This document shows, piece after piece, positions 53,311-62,863 of a stretch of DNA of 64,000 nucleotides. Both the position numbers and the translations under genes were made by a program. The DNA comes from CAXPZW01 sp964221845. Lineage in GTDB: Bacteria; Bacteroidota; Bacteroidia; Flavobacteriales_D; Sanyastnellaceae. Under the pieces are notes generated by a model, which had not been told where the DNA came from, ran no database searches, and worked only from the letters and a program-made list of their open reading frames with translations. The stretch spans positions 62,001 through 126,000 of the forward strand of contig CAXPZW010000012.1 of the NCBI GenBank assembly GCA_964221845.1. Direction: 5' to 3'. Position 1 is the stretch's first letter. Every line of letters begins with the position of its first letter.

Positions 53311-54030
53311 TTGAAGCTGCGCAAACTCTTCAAACGTTCGACCGGAGCCAAGGATGAACGGGTGGTGAAGTACGTGCGCAAACAATTCGGATTTACCCCC
53401 TCCGACACAGACGTTTACCTGTTGGCCTTTCGCCACAGTTCGGCGGCCACCAAGGATGCCTCAGGCTTCAAGAATTCCAACGAGCGGTTGGAGTACTTGG
53501 GCGACGCCATCTTGGACAGCATTGTGGCGCACCACCTCTACAACCGCTTTCCCACCTTGCCCGAGGGCGACTTGACCAAGATGAAGTCCAAGATCGTCAG
53601 TCGCAAGAACCTCAACGCCATCGGCCGCAGCATCAACCTGCCCGACCAATTGGAGTTGCGCTTGGGCAAGCAGCCCTTGCACCAGAGCATCGTAGGCAAC
53701 GCGTTTGAAGCGCTGGTAGGGGCCATATACCTGGATCAAGGGTACGACACCACCGAGCGCCACATCCTCAAAGTCCTCAAGAAGAACGGGCTCAACAAGC
53801 GCGTCCACATTGACGTGGATTTCAAGAGCAAGCTGCACGAATGGTGCCAAAAGAACCGCCGCAAGCTGCGCTTCCAAGTGGTGCGTGAAGTGCAGGACTC
53901 TGGACGCAGTTTGTACGAGGTGGAAGTCTTCATCGACGGCAAATCCTACGGCACCGGAACCGGCAAAAGCAAGAAGGCGGCCGAGCAAGCCTCGGCCAAA
54001 CACGCCTGCGCACGTCTTTTCCGCGACTAA
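53311..54030 (+). CDS. rnc: Ribonuclease III
   Basis: Double-strand-specific endoribonuclease for rRNA and mRNA processing. The 239-residue protein has the catalytic signature NERLEYLGDAILD (residues 57-69), the second acidic site in GNAFEALVGAIYLDQG, and a C-terminal double-stranded RNA-binding domain (about 165-238) ending GKSKKAAEQASAKHA. The start is TTG at 53311, one base after the fabF stop; no ATG is available nearby, and the N-terminal basic extension is usual in the phylum. Confidence 0.95.
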   Translation: MKLRKLFKRSTGAKDERVVKYVRKQFGFTPSDTDVYLLAFRHSSAATKDASGFKNSNERLEYLGDAILDSIVAHHLYNRFPTLPEGDLTKMKSKIVSRKNLNAIGRSINLPDQLELRLGKQPLHQSIVGNAFEALVGAIYLDQGYDTTERHILKVLKKNGLNKRVHIDVDFKSKLHEWCQKNRRKLRFQVVREVQDSGRSLYEVEVFIDGKSYGTGTGKSKKAAEQASAKHACARLFRD

Positions 54031-54059
54031 CACGCGCTTTTTTTCGTCAACTTCGTGTT

Positions 54060-54461
54060 ATGCTTCTAGAGCTGGACGTTGAGTACGACATCGATTTCCT
54101 ATTATTGGGCCTCAGTTGTTTTGAGAAGGATTATCGCCTTTGCTGGCTGATCAATAAGCAGTTAGGTGTGGCCTTCTCCCGAGCCGACGACTTGTGTCTT
54201 CTCCGCAACGACGTGGAACAATGCTTTCCGCGTTTTACCTACTCATGGGAATCCGAAGATGCTGAGTTGACCTTGCTCAAGAACCGCACGGCTGCCGGGG
54301 TGTTGCTCCCGGAATTGCGCCAAGTGGACTACTTGCTCAAGGTGGACGCAGAAGACCTGCCCCAAGACCTGGTTGAACAGGTACGGCAGGTGCCACGTGT
54401 GGCCGCTGTTTTCGTGCTCGAACCCAACGGATTGAAAGAAAAGGAAGTATTGCTTTTTTAG
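54060..54461 (+). CDS. IPExxxVDY family protein
   Basis: A 133-residue protein of a Bacteroidota family named for its motif, here LPELRQVDYLLKV near residue 83, with Leu in place of Ile. Function is unknown. Position between rnc and pyk is the family's normal place, which supports the call. Confidence 0.85.
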   Translation: MLLELDVEYDIDFLLLGLSCFEKDYRLCWLINKQLGVAFSRADDLCLLRNDVEQCFPRFTYSWESEDAELTLLKNRTAAGVLLPELRQVDYLLKVDAEDLPQDLVEQVRQVPRVAAVFVLEPNGLKEKEVLLF

Positions 54462-54476
54462 AGCACTGCAATAGCC

Positions 54477-55895
54477 ATGAAACGAACCAAGATTGTTGCC
54501 ACCATTGGCCCCGCCTCTACGGCCCGCGAAACCCTCAAAGAGATGATCCTCGAAGGGGTGAACGTGGTACGCCTGAATTTCTCGCACGGGGAACATGAAA
54601 TCCACAAACAGGTCATCGATCACGTACGCTCGATTGACCAGGAGCTCGGCCGCCACACCGCCATCCTCGCCGACCTGCAAGGCCCCAAGCTGCGCACCGG
54701 TGAAATGGAAGGCGAAGGCGCCATGCTGGAAACCGGCAGCCAGGTGGTGTTGACCACCAAAACCTGCGTGGGTACTTCCAAGAAGTTCAGCACCAACTAC
54801 GAGGAATTTGCGCGCGACGTAAAGGCCGGAGAGCGTGTCCTGCTCGACGACGGAAAGCTGGCCCTCGAAGTGGTTAAAACCAACGGCAAGGACGAGGTTA
54901 CCCTGGTGGTGAAGCACGGCGGCATCCTGCGCTCGCGCAAGGGCATCAACCTGCCCAACACCAAGATATCATTGCCTTGCTTGACCCCCAAAGACTTGGT
55001 CGACCTCGAGTTCGCACTTGAGCACAACGTGGATTGGGTGGGCTTGTCGTTCGTGCGTTCAGCGCGCGACATCATCGAGCTCAAGCACATCATCACCGAC
55101 CGCGAAAAGCACTCGAAGGTGGTGGCCAAAATCGAGAAGCCCGAGGCCCTCGACGACATTGACGATATCGTGGCAGAAACCCACGCCCTGATGGTAGCCC
55201 GCGGCGACCTGGGTGTGGAGATTCCCATGCAAAACGTGCCGTTGGCGCAAAAGATGCTCATCCGCAAGTGCATCTCCTCTGGCAAGCCCGTGATTGTGGC
55301 CACCCAAATGATGGAGAGCATGGTGGACAACATCACCCCCACCCGCGCCGAGGTAAACGACGTGGCCAACGCCGTACTCGACGGGGCAGATGCGGTCATG
55401 CTCTCGGGCGAAACTTCTGTGGGCAAGCACCCGGTAGAAGTGATCCGCGCCATGAGCAGCATTGTGCGGAAAGTGGAGGAATTCGACAACCTTTACTACC
55501 ACGAAGAGCCGCCTACGGCGTCCAACGAAAACCGTTTCATCACTGATTCGATCTGCTACAACGCCTGCCGTTTGGCCAAGCGTGTGGAAGCCACCGCGAT
55601 TGTGACCATGACCTTCTCGGGCTACACCGGATTCAAGATCAGCTCTCAGCGCCCGCGGGCCAACACCTTCGTGTTCACCGGCAACAAGAAGATCCTCAGC
55701 CAAATGAGCTTGGTGTGGGGCGTACAGGCCTTCTACTACGACAAAATGGTGTCCACCGATCACACGATCGCAGACATCAAGTACATGCTCAAGAAAGGCG
55801 GTCAAATTCAGGAAGGCGACTTCATCATCAACGTTGCATCGATGCCCATCGCAGAACAGGGCATGTCCAACATGGTCAAGCTTTCCAAGGCCTGA
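54477..55895 (+). CDS. pyk: Pyruvate kinase
   Basis: Last step of glycolysis, converting phosphoenolpyruvate and ADP to pyruvate and ATP. The 472-residue protein starts KRTKIVATIGPAS and has VRLNFSHGEHE, the catalytic-lysine region VVAKIEKPEALDDIDDIV, MVARGDLGVEIP and GADAVMLSGETSVGKHPVE. The C-terminal domain is complete but lacks the swivelling domain of longer forms. It ends the acpP run; no clear terminator follows. Confidence 0.97.
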   Translation: MKRTKIVATIGPASTARETLKEMILEGVNVVRLNFSHGEHEIHKQVIDHVRSIDQELGRHTAILADLQGPKLRTGEMEGEGAMLETGSQVVLTTKTCVGTSKKFSTNYEEFARDVKAGERVLLDDGKLALEVVKTNGKDEVTLVVKHGGILRSRKGINLPNTKISLPCLTPKDLVDLEFALEHNVDWVGLSFVRSARDIIELKHIITDREKHSKVVAKIEKPEALDDIDDIVAETHALMVARGDLGVEIPMQNVPLAQKMLIRKCISSGKPVIVATQMMESMVDNITPTRAEVNDVANAVLDGADAVMLSGETSVGKHPVEVIRAMSSIVRKVEEFDNLYYHEEPPTASNENRFITDSICYNACRLAKRVEATAIVTMTFSGYTGFKISSQRPRANTFVFTGNKKILSQMSLVWGVQAFYYDKMVSTDHTIADIKYMLKKGGQIQEGDFIINVASMPIAEQGMSNMVKLSKA

Positions 55896-56003
55896 CCTTG
55901 AAATGTGGGAAAAGCGCTGACGTGGCGCATACGTGGTTTGGGTAACTTCCGTTTAGGTAGTGGAGGTGTGACTTCCGAGCCTTTGTAACCGTATAAACAA
56001 TAG

Positions 56004-58466
56004 ATGCAATCCCGCTCAGGCATATGGATGGTGCTGGTGCTACTGCTGTGTAGCCTGGCCACCGCGGCGCAAACCACCGTGGTGAGTGGACGCGTGACCG
56101 TAGAGGCCACCGGCGAGTCCCTGCCCTTTGCGCATGTGCATTTCAAAGGCACCAAGGTGGGCACCACCACCGATCTGGACGGCTTCTACCGCATCGAAAC
56201 CTACTACGCTTCGGACAGTTTGATGGTCAGCTCGGTCGGCTTTGCTACGGTTGTAAAGCCCGTCAAGCGGGACCAAGAGCAGGTCATCAACGTGGTGATG
56301 AGCGAAGGGTTGCTGGAACTCGATGTGGCAGTCATCAAGCCTTCTGAAGAAGAGAATCCCGCCCACCCCATCATGCGCAATGTCCTGCGCAACAAAGCCA
56401 TCAACGACCGCGAAAAGCTGGAGGCCTACGAGTACGAGCTCTACAACAAAGTGGAGTTTGACCTCAATAACCTCACTGATGAATTCAAGGAGCGGCGCAT
56501 CTTCCGCAACTTCGACTTCGTGTTCGACAACATCGACTCCAGCGAGGCCAAGCCCTTTTTGCCGGTGTTCATGACCGAGTCCATTTCGGACTTCTACTTC
56601 CGCAAGAATCCAAAGACCGAGAAAGAAGTGATCCACGCCACCAAGGTATCGGGGGTCAAAAACCAGAGTGTTTCACAGTTCCTGGGCGACATGTACCAGA
56701 GCGTGAACATCTACGACAACAACGTCATCGTCTTTGGCAAAAGCTTCGTGAGCCCATTGAGCAATTCAGGCTTTGGGTTTTACAAGTACTTCTTGCTGGA
56801 CTCCGCATTGATCGAAGACAAATGGTGCTACCTGATCAAGTTCCAGCCGCGCCGCAAGCAGGAGCTCACCTTCGTGGGTGAGATGTGGGTGAACGACACC
56901 ACATACGCCGTCAAACAAGTGGACGCGACCATTGCCGGCGACGCCAACATCAACTTCATCCAAGATTTGCGCGTGCGCCAAGAATTTGATGAGGTCGAAA
57001 ACGAGGTGTGGATGATCACCCGCGACGAGTTGGTGGTGGACTTCAACCTCGCCGACAAGACCATGGGTTTCTACGGGCGCAAAACCACGACCTACGAGGA
57101 CTTTGTGATCAACCGCCCCCGGGAAGACATCTTCTACCGCGGCCTCTCAGATGTGATCGTGGCCGACGACGCCTCCGACAAAGACTCCACCTACTGGAAC
57201 GAAAGGCGGCACATCGAGTTGACCGCCAACGAGCAGTCCGTCTATGCTATGGTGGACTCCATACAGACCATCCCGCAGTTTAGGACCATCGCCGACATCA
57301 TCACCCTGTTTGTGAGTGGGTACAAAGTGATCGGGCCGGTGGAGATCGGGCCGTATTACACCCTGTACAGCTTCAATCCGGTCGAAGGCAACCGCTTTAG
57401 GCTGGGCGGGCGCACGTCCAACGATTTCTCCACCAAAGTGATGCTGGAGGGGTACGTGGCCTACGGGCTGCGCGATCAGCGTTTCAAGTATGGAGGCGGG
57501 GCCTGGGTCATGCTCAACAAGAACCCGCGGATGCTGCTCCATGTCAACGCCAAAAAGGACGTGGAGCAACTCGGACAGGCCGACGGGGCCTTCCGCGAAG
57601 ACAACGTGCTTTCCAGTGTATTCAGGCGCAACCCGGCTAACAAATTGACCGACGTCACCCAGTACCAAGCCATGTTAGAGCGCGAGTGGTTCTACGGTTT
57701 GAGCAACCGCTTGATCTTTACCCACCGCCAGCTGTCTCCCCTGGGAGCGCTGCGTTACGAACGCTTCAACGATGCGGACGTCAAGATTTCGGTACCGTCC
57801 ATCACCACCTCGGAGGTTACCCTTTACACGCGCTTTGCCTACAAAGAGAAGTTCCTCAGCGGCGAATTCGAGCGGGTGAGTTTGGGCACGCGTTACCCTA
57901 CGTTGGAGGTGGCTTTGAGCCGCGGTTTGCCTAATGTGCTAGGGTCGGATTATGAGTACACCAAAGCGGTAGTACGCGTGCGCGACAAGGTGCGATTTGG
58001 GCCGTTTGGATACGCCCGGGTGATGGTGGAAGCCGGAGAGATCTACGGCAACCTCCCGTACCCCTTGCTCCAACTCCACCAAGGCAACGAGACCTTCTTC
58101 TACGACGAGTCGGCGTTCAACACCATGAACTTCTTCGAGTTCGTCTCTGACCGCTGGGCAAGTGCATCGGTGACCTACCACTTGGAGGGCTTGTTCCTGA
58201 ATAAGATTCCGCTCTTCCGCCGTTTGAAGTGGCGTGAGGTGGTCAGCGCCAAAGCCGTCATCGGCGACTTCGACCCCAACAACGAAAAGCTGCTGCTCTT
58301 GCCCGAGGAGACCTTTACCTTGTCCCAGCCTTTTGTGGAAGGAGCCGTGGGCGTGGAGAACATCTTCAAATTTCTGCGGGTTGATGCCCTGTACCGCTTG
58401 AGCTACTTGGACAACCCCAACATTGTGCGCTTTGGCATCCGCGCCAAGTTGCAGATCGACTTCTAG
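56004..58466 (+). CDS. DUF5686 outer-membrane protein with carboxypeptidase-like regulatory domain
   Basis: An 820-residue exported protein: signal peptide (IWMVLVLLLCSLATAAQ), then a CarboxypepD_reg-like beta-sandwich at about residues 25-105 (VSGRVTVEATGESLPFAHV and GTTTDLDGFYRIE), a DUF5686 middle region and a C-terminal barrel ending IRAKLQIDF. The N-terminal module resembles that of TonB-dependent SusC-like receptors, but no TonB plug is seen. Function unknown. Confidence 0.85.
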   Translation: MQSRSGIWMVLVLLLCSLATAAQTTVVSGRVTVEATGESLPFAHVHFKGTKVGTTTDLDGFYRIETYYASDSLMVSSVGFATVVKPVKRDQEQVINVVMSEGLLELDVAVIKPSEEENPAHPIMRNVLRNKAINDREKLEAYEYELYNKVEFDLNNLTDEFKERRIFRNFDFVFDNIDSSEAKPFLPVFMTESISDFYFRKNPKTEKEVIHATKVSGVKNQSVSQFLGDMYQSVNIYDNNVIVFGKSFVSPLSNSGFGFYKYFLLDSALIEDKWCYLIKFQPRRKQELTFVGEMWVNDTTYAVKQVDATIAGDANINFIQDLRVRQEFDEVENEVWMITRDELVVDFNLADKTMGFYGRKTTTYEDFVINRPREDIFYRGLSDVIVADDASDKDSTYWNERRHIELTANEQSVYAMVDSIQTIPQFRTIADIITLFVSGYKVIGPVEIGPYYTLYSFNPVEGNRFRLGGRTSNDFSTKVMLEGYVAYGLRDQRFKYGGGAWVMLNKNPRMLLHVNAKKDVEQLGQADGAFREDNVLSSVFRRNPANKLTDVTQYQAMLEREWFYGLSNRLIFTHRQLSPLGALRYERFNDADVKISVPSITTSEVTLYTRFAYKEKFLSGEFERVSLGTRYPTLEVALSRGLPNVLGSDYEYTKAVVRVRDKVRFGPFGYARVMVEAGEIYGNLPYPLLQLHQGNETFFYDESAFNTMNFFEFVSDRWASASVTYHLEGLFLNKIPLFRRLKWREVVSAKAVIGDFDPNNEKLLLLPEETFTLSQPFVEGAVGVENIFKFLRVDALYRLSYLDNPNIVRFGIRAKLQIDF

Positions 58467-58477
58467 GCCTACCTTTG
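58449..58477 (+). promoter_or_regulatory. Putative promoter abutting the SDR gene
   Basis: TTG (58449-58451), an 18-base spacer and TACCTTTG (58470-58477). The box ends 4 bases before the ATG, and the -33 element lies inside the preceding coding sequence. Confidence 0.55.
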
Positions 58478-58481
58478 GCCC

Positions 58482-59273
58482 ATGTCATTCACTGGAACCA
58501 CTGTTTGGATCACCGGCGCCTCTTCAGGCATCGGCGAAGCGTGTGCGTATGAATTCGCGCGTCGCGGAGCACGACTGGTGCTCAGCGCTCGTAACGCCGA
58601 AAAACTCGAAGCCGTCAAGCAGGCCTGTCCCCGCCCGAATGAAGTGGCAGTAGTGCCCCTGGATTTGAGCGAAAACGCGGGCTTTGGCGCCTTGGTAAAG
58701 CAAGTTTGGTCCGAACACGGCCCCATCGACATGTACTTGGGCAACGGCGGGCTCAGCCAACGCGCCTGGAGCCGCGACACCAACATGTACACCCACCGCT
58801 ACCTCATGGAGGTCAACTTCTTTGGCCACGTGGCTCTGACACGGGCTTTGTTGCCGCTGATGCGTGAGCGCGGCAAGGGGCATTTTGCCATGGTCAGCTC
58901 GCTGGTGGGCAAGTTTGGATTCAAGATGCGCACCGGTTATGCCGCCAGCAAACACGCGCTGCACGGGTTCTACGATTCCCTGCGGTTGGAAGAGCACGAC
59001 TCCGGCATTGGGGTGACCATGATCTGTCCCGGCTTCATCCGCACCGAGCTCAGCAAAGTGGCCATGACCGGCGACGGCAAGCCCCAAGGCAGCATGGACA
59101 ACAACCAAGCCGGAGGCATGCCACCAGAGGTATGCGCACGCAAAATGGCCGATGCTATTGCGGCTGGCAAACACGAGGTGGCCATCGGGGGCACCGAACG
59201 GTTTGGAGTGCTGCTCAAGCGCTTTTTGCCTGGGGTGCTGTTCCGCATGAGCCTCAAGAAGTCGGCCCAATAA
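58482..59273 (+). CDS. Short-chain dehydrogenase/reductase
   Basis: A 263-residue NAD(P)-dependent oxidoreductase with the cofactor motif TGASSGIG (residues 11-18), the LGNGG motif in place of NNAG, and the catalytic YAASK (Tyr153, Lys157). The C-terminal basic, hydrophobic tail (LLKRFLPGVLFRMSLKK) suggests membrane association as in DHRS7-like enzymes. Substrate unknown. Terminator hairpin begins right after the stop. Confidence 0.92.
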   Translation: MSFTGTTVWITGASSGIGEACAYEFARRGARLVLSARNAEKLEAVKQACPRPNEVAVVPLDLSENAGFGALVKQVWSEHGPIDMYLGNGGLSQRAWSRDTNMYTHRYLMEVNFFGHVALTRALLPLMRERGKGHFAMVSSLVGKFGFKMRTGYAASKHALHGFYDSLRLEEHDSGIGVTMICPGFIRTELSKVAMTGDGKPQGSMDNNQAGGMPPEVCARKMADAIAAGKHEVAIGGTERFGVLLKRFLPGVLFRMSLKKSAQ

Positions 59274-59276
59274 AAA

Positions 59277-59303
59277 AAGCCGCCCCCGAATCGGGAGCGG
59301 CTT
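59277..59303. terminator. Convergent terminator between SDR and DUF4476 genes
   Basis: AAGCCGC(C)CCCGA-ATCGGGAGCGGCTT forms a stem of more than 10 bp. On the minus strand it is followed by TTTTTTTATT, so it is a strong terminator for the DUF4476 gene; for the SDR the tail is CTTCTCTG, weaker. Confidence 0.8.
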
Positions 59304-59365
59304 CTCTGTAAACCACGGTAGTTCCGCTTGTGGTCTGCGCTCGGCGCAGCCAATGCGCGGAGTGC

Positions 59366-60349
59366 TTAGTTGTTGAACTGGATGAACTCGTCGAGTTCGT
59401 GGACGCTGTTCTGGAACTGGAAGGCGTCGTTCACCACCCAGAAGTTTCCGGGGTCAGTCGTCTGGCTGTAGGCGAACTTGGCAAAGCGAAGCTTGGTGTC
59501 TTCGAACCAGAACTGCATCATGATGCGCTTGGCTTGGATGCTGGTCAGGGTGCGTCCGCGGAGTCGCTGTTGGGCGAGCAAAAAGCGTTCGCTTTCAAAA
59601 CCGGCATTCTCGAGGTCGCTCACCAGGCGGTTCATCTCTTGGGTGGTCATGCGTCCACCAAAGGTGTCATGGTGAGTGTCCATGCCGCCGCCACAGGTGC
59701 AGCCTGCACCGCAATTGGTGCATCCGCAGTCGGTGGTGCCGCACATGCCGCACACCGGGGTGTCGTGGTGGTTGCCAAAGTCAACGGTGTCAAATCCGCC
59801 GTTGCCGTGGGTGCCCTGGCCACACTGGCCCTGTCCGTAGCCGCCGTTTCCGCCGTAGCCGTAGCCTTGGTCGTAATGGGCCTGTGGACGGTCACCGTGG
59901 TGCGAAGGACGCCCGAGCTGACCGCCGCCGTGGTGGCTGCTGCAGCCCTGCTGTGCAGGACGGTGACGGATGATGTCCACGATGCGCACTTGGCGGTTGG
60001 GACGCACGCAAGCAATCACTTTGCTGTTGCGTGGGACGTTGATGAAGCCGTTGTACAACAGGCTTACCTGTCCGCCGTTGCCGCAGTGGTTGTTGCGTCG
60101 TTGCATGACGCGGACACGTTGCTGGCCGGGTGGCAAATCACGCAGGGTGAGTTGTCCGTCTGCGTAGTAGCGTTCACCGCAAATCTCAACGGTGAAGTCA
60201 CCTTTGTTCCAGAGAGAGAGTTGCAGTTGCGAACCTCGCGCAAACGTTGCCAGAGACAACACGAGGCCTACTGCAAGCAATCCAAAAGCTATAGCTGCTT
60301 GGCGCACCTGTGCGCCGTTGAGCTGGAGTGTGTGTTGGAGTGTTTTCAT
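59366..60349 (-). CDS. DUF4476 protein with Cys/His/Gly-rich middle
   Basis: A 327-residue protein with a hydrophobic N-terminal signal or anchor (about 18-35), a beta-rich module (about 40-125) with ICGERYYADGQLTLRDLPPG, a low-complexity Gly/His/Gln stretch (135-230) and a C-terminal DUF4476 helical domain (about 235-325) starting MTTQEMNRLVSDLENAGF. Residues 200-219 hold seven cysteines, and at least ten histidines flank them. Metal binding is likely but unproven. The gene has a clear AGGAGG eight bases before its ATG, rare in this window. Confidence 0.8.
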   Translation of the reverse strand: MKTLQHTLQLNGAQVRQAAIAFGLLAVGLVLSLATFARGSQLQLSLWNKGDFTVEICGERYYADGQLTLRDLPPGQQRVRVMQRRNNHCGNGGQVSLLYNGFINVPRNSKVIACVRPNRQVRIVDIIRHRPAQQGCSSHHGGGQLGRPSHHGDRPQAHYDQGYGYGGNGGYGQGQCGQGTHGNGGFDTVDFGNHHDTPVCGMCGTTDCGCTNCGAGCTCGGGMDTHHDTFGGRMTTQEMNRLVSDLENAGFESERFLLAQQRLRGRTLTSIQAKRIMMQFWFEDTKLRFAKFAYSQTTDPGNFWVVNDAFQFQNSVHELDEFIQFNN

Positions 60350-60357
60350 GAGTTGGC

Positions 60358-60363
60358 CCTCCT
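60358..60363 (-). promoter_or_regulatory. Strong Shine-Dalgarno site for the DUF4476 gene
   Basis: The minus strand reads AGGAGG with an 8-base spacer before the ATG at 60349. Most other starts here lack such a site, so translation may be unusually strong. Confidence 0.6.
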
Positions 60364-60459
60364 AATTTTATGAGGTGAAACAATGTTTGTTTGCACCCCA
60401 TAGTCCAAGGGATGTGCCAACTGGGGGCCAGCAGGGGCCTCATTGAGCAAGCGGTCAGA

Positions 60460-61518
60460 TCAGTCGCGAATTCGGCTGAATCGGAGCGCTTTTAGCATGA
60501 AATTCGGGAGGGGTTTGAGCGGATCTCGCTTCTCCACATTGAGGAAAATGCCCCATTTCTCGATGATGGGCACCTTGTACACCTCGATCAATTCAAGCAG
60601 GGTGCCGTCGCGGTCTTCGATGTAGACGCAGTGCACCTTGGTGTTGCCCATGTCCAGGGCGTCGTTGCTGTCGCAGGTAAAGCCATAGCCCTTTTCGGCG
60701 AGGTCTTCGCCCAAGGCCTGCATGCCGCGCACGTCGTAGCCCAAGTGCACAAAGCCGGGGTCGGCCCATTGGCGGTCTTCGTAAATCTTGCGGCCGCTGC
60801 GGTCTTGGGCCACTACCAATTCCACGAAGGATTCTCCGGTGACTTGGGCAAAGCCACCACCGGGTTGTAGGCTTTGGGTGAGCATCACGCGGCGGTAGGC
60901 TTGGTCGCCACCGGGCAGGTGAGCCCAGTCGTCAAAGGTGCCTGTTTGGTCGTACACCACTTTGTCGTAGCCGAGCACATCGCGGTACAGGCCCAGCGCA
61001 GTGTCCATATCAGAAACGCCAATCGAACAACCTGCGGCACCCAGCGAGTGGTGGCCGTTGTCGGTGTACTTGGTGGGGTAGGGCAGGTATTGGAAGATGT
61101 TACCGTCAAGGTCCTTCAACGAGAAGGTCGCGTGGCCGTTGGGCAAAGTGGTCAGTGGGGTAAGTCCCGGAGCATCGTTGGCAGCGCAGAACGCGTGTGA
61201 GGCAGCTACGTCAGTGCTCTTGATGAAGGTATGGGTGATGCCCAAATCCCCCATACGCAGCTCAAAGGCCATGTCGGTAGGCTCGAAGGACGTGGGGCGG
61301 ATCACTTCCATGGCACAGCCGCCCTGCAGGTTGCAGATCATACTGGCGCGCTTGGTGATCACCTCGTCTCGGGTGTAAATGGTCATCAACGGAGCGGCCG
61401 CTACCGAGTCAAAGAACGGGATGTCCATCCCAAAGAACTTGCGGTAGAACTTGAGCGAGGCGTCCATATCGTGGACGGCCACACCAATGTGTTGGATGCC
61501 GTTGATGCGTTTGAACAT
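60460..61518 (-). CDS. Two-module VOC (glyoxalase/dioxygenase fold) protein
   Basis: A 352-residue protein made of two vicinal-oxygen-chelate modules, the first opening with GIQHIGVAVHDMDASLKFYRKFFG cut here only in description (residues 7-30), the second beginning around CSIGVSDMDTALGLYRDVLG. Candidate metal ligands include His10, the His of GITHTFIKS and the Glu of LLELIEVYK. It has the size of 4-hydroxyphenylpyruvate dioxygenase but lacks that enzyme's C-terminal signature, so I leave the substrate open. Ten bases after the acyltransferase gene. Confidence 0.75.
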   Translation of the reverse strand: MFKRINGIQHIGVAVHDMDASLKFYRKFFGMDIPFFDSVAAAPLMTIYTRDEVITKRASMICNLQGGCAMEVIRPTSFEPTDMAFELRMGDLGITHTFIKSTDVAASHAFCAANDAPGLTPLTTLPNGHATFSLKDLDGNIFQYLPYPTKYTDNGHHSLGAAGCSIGVSDMDTALGLYRDVLGYDKVVYDQTGTFDDWAHLPGGDQAYRRVMLTQSLQPGGGFAQVTGESFVELVVAQDRSGRKIYEDRQWADPGFVHLGYDVRGMQALGEDLAEKGYGFTCDSNDALDMGNTKVHCVYIEDRDGTLLELIEVYKVPIIEKWGIFLNVEKRDPLKPLPNFMLKALRFSRIRD

Positions 61519-61528
61519 GGGAGACGAT

Positions 61529-62860
61529 TTATGCGGCGACCAAACGGCTGCGAAGTGCTTGCAGCGCGTCCTCGGCGCGGGTGTATGCGGTTTGATGCTG
61601 TCGGCTTGCCCGGGCCAAATTCAGCGCCCGTTTCCAGCGCAGGAAGCGGTCGCGGTAGGGCAGTGCAAGTATACCACATCCGGCTGCGGCAATCAACACA
61701 GCGGGCATCCACAACCAGCCCACGGTGGCCACCAAAACTGTGGCCAGGATCAGCATCCAAAGCGGCCCTGCAAACGCGGGAATGGCGATGCCAAAGGAGC
61801 TCTTGAAGTGTGGGTCACGCACTTTTTTCTGCACCACAAAACGGGTCAACGCCCACACCGGAAGTCCGGCAATCGCGCCAAACAAGAACAGCGGCAATCC
61901 CAGCAACAGCAGCAGTGCAGTACGCAGCTTCCAGCCGGATGCGCGCGAGGCCAAGTCCGCCTCATGCGGAGCGATGCCGAGTTCAGCGCTGGCGTCTTGG
62001 TAGGCTTGGAACTGGCCTTCCAACTCGGAAAAGGCAGCGTCTTCCAGCTGCTCCAGCCTGTTGGTGGTGGCTTGGAACTCGTGCAGGTTTTGCGCGAGGT
62101 CGGCGTTGTAGGCGTGCTTGCCAAAACGCAGGTGTCGCCACACCGGACGCATCGCGAGCAGGGCGTCGTGGCGGTCGAGGTTTTCTACGTGTAGCATGCG
62201 GGGCAGTAGGTTCCTGCGTGCCTCGGCGGTGGCTGCGTGTACGCCGGCTTGTTGGTCGCGGCGGTAATCGTCCAAAAAGGCGTTGAGCGAAAACGGGGCG
62301 CCGTAGCTCAACAGCAGCTCTGAACGAAAACCGGTAAACGACTCGTAGTCGAGCCCTACTGGCACGACCTGGATGTCGTCAGGCATGTTGGGGTCCTCTG
62401 CCCACTCTTGCAGGGCCTGTAGTCCAATGCGTGCCATGCCGGTTTTGAACTTGCGCAGGTGGTAGCGGTTGCCGTGGTTGCCTTCGGGGAACAGTGCAAT
62501 GATGCAGCCGTTGGCCAGTCGGGCGCGTGCGCGGGCAAAGCTGTCTTCGTTGCGGTCCCGGGCATCGGCGCGTCGGTCGCGCGGGCGGTACACCGGAATC
62601 ATGTTCATGCTACGCAGCAGCTTGTCTACGCTGGGCTTGGCAAAGATGTCCGCCCGGGTCAGGAAGTGGCATTGGCGCGGAGCGGTAACACAACAGGCCA
62701 GCGGGTCTTCCATCCCGTTTTGGTGGTTGGAAATCAGCATCACCGGACCCTCGGGCAACTGGTCCACACCGTGCACGACCAAGCGGCGGTGCCATGTACT
62801 GGTACTTGCTTGTACAAAGGTGCCGAAGAAGGCATAGATCCAGCTGAATTTCCGTGTCAT
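61529..62860 (-). CDS. Lysophospholipid acyltransferase-family membrane protein
   Basis: A 443-residue protein with a PlsC-like acyltransferase domain (about 20-200): the catalytic histidine in SNHQNGMEDP and the phosphate-binding FPEGNHGNRYHL, then a charged helical region (about 245-310) and two C-terminal hydrophobic pairs (about 318-345 and 365-405). It resembles glycerol-3-phosphate/lysophosphatidate acyltransferases. The His-to-Asp spacing is HX5D rather than HX4D. It starts 3 bases after pheT. Confidence 0.82.
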   Translation of the reverse strand: MTRKFSWIYAFFGTFVQASTSTWHRRLVVHGVDQLPEGPVMLISNHQNGMEDPLACCVTAPRQCHFLTRADIFAKPSVDKLLRSMNMIPVYRPRDRRADARDRNEDSFARARARLANGCIIALFPEGNHGNRYHLRKFKTGMARIGLQALQEWAEDPNMPDDIQVVPVGLDYESFTGFRSELLLSYGAPFSLNAFLDDYRRDQQAGVHAATAEARRNLLPRMLHVENLDRHDALLAMRPVWRHLRFGKHAYNADLAQNLHEFQATTNRLEQLEDAAFSELEGQFQAYQDASAELGIAPHEADLASRASGWKLRTALLLLLGLPLFLFGAIAGLPVWALTRFVVQKKVRDPHFKSSFGIAIPAFAGPLWMLILATVLVATVGWLWMPAVLIAAAGCGILALPYRDRFLRWKRALNLARASRQHQTAYTRAEDALQALRSRLVAA

Positions 62861-62863
62861 CCG

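Noticed and set aside
60460..61518. 4-hydroxyphenylpyruvate dioxygenase (HPPD)
   Set aside because: Size and two VOC modules fit, but the HPPD C-terminal signature is not seen and no tyrosine-degradation neighbours are present, so only VOC family is claimed.
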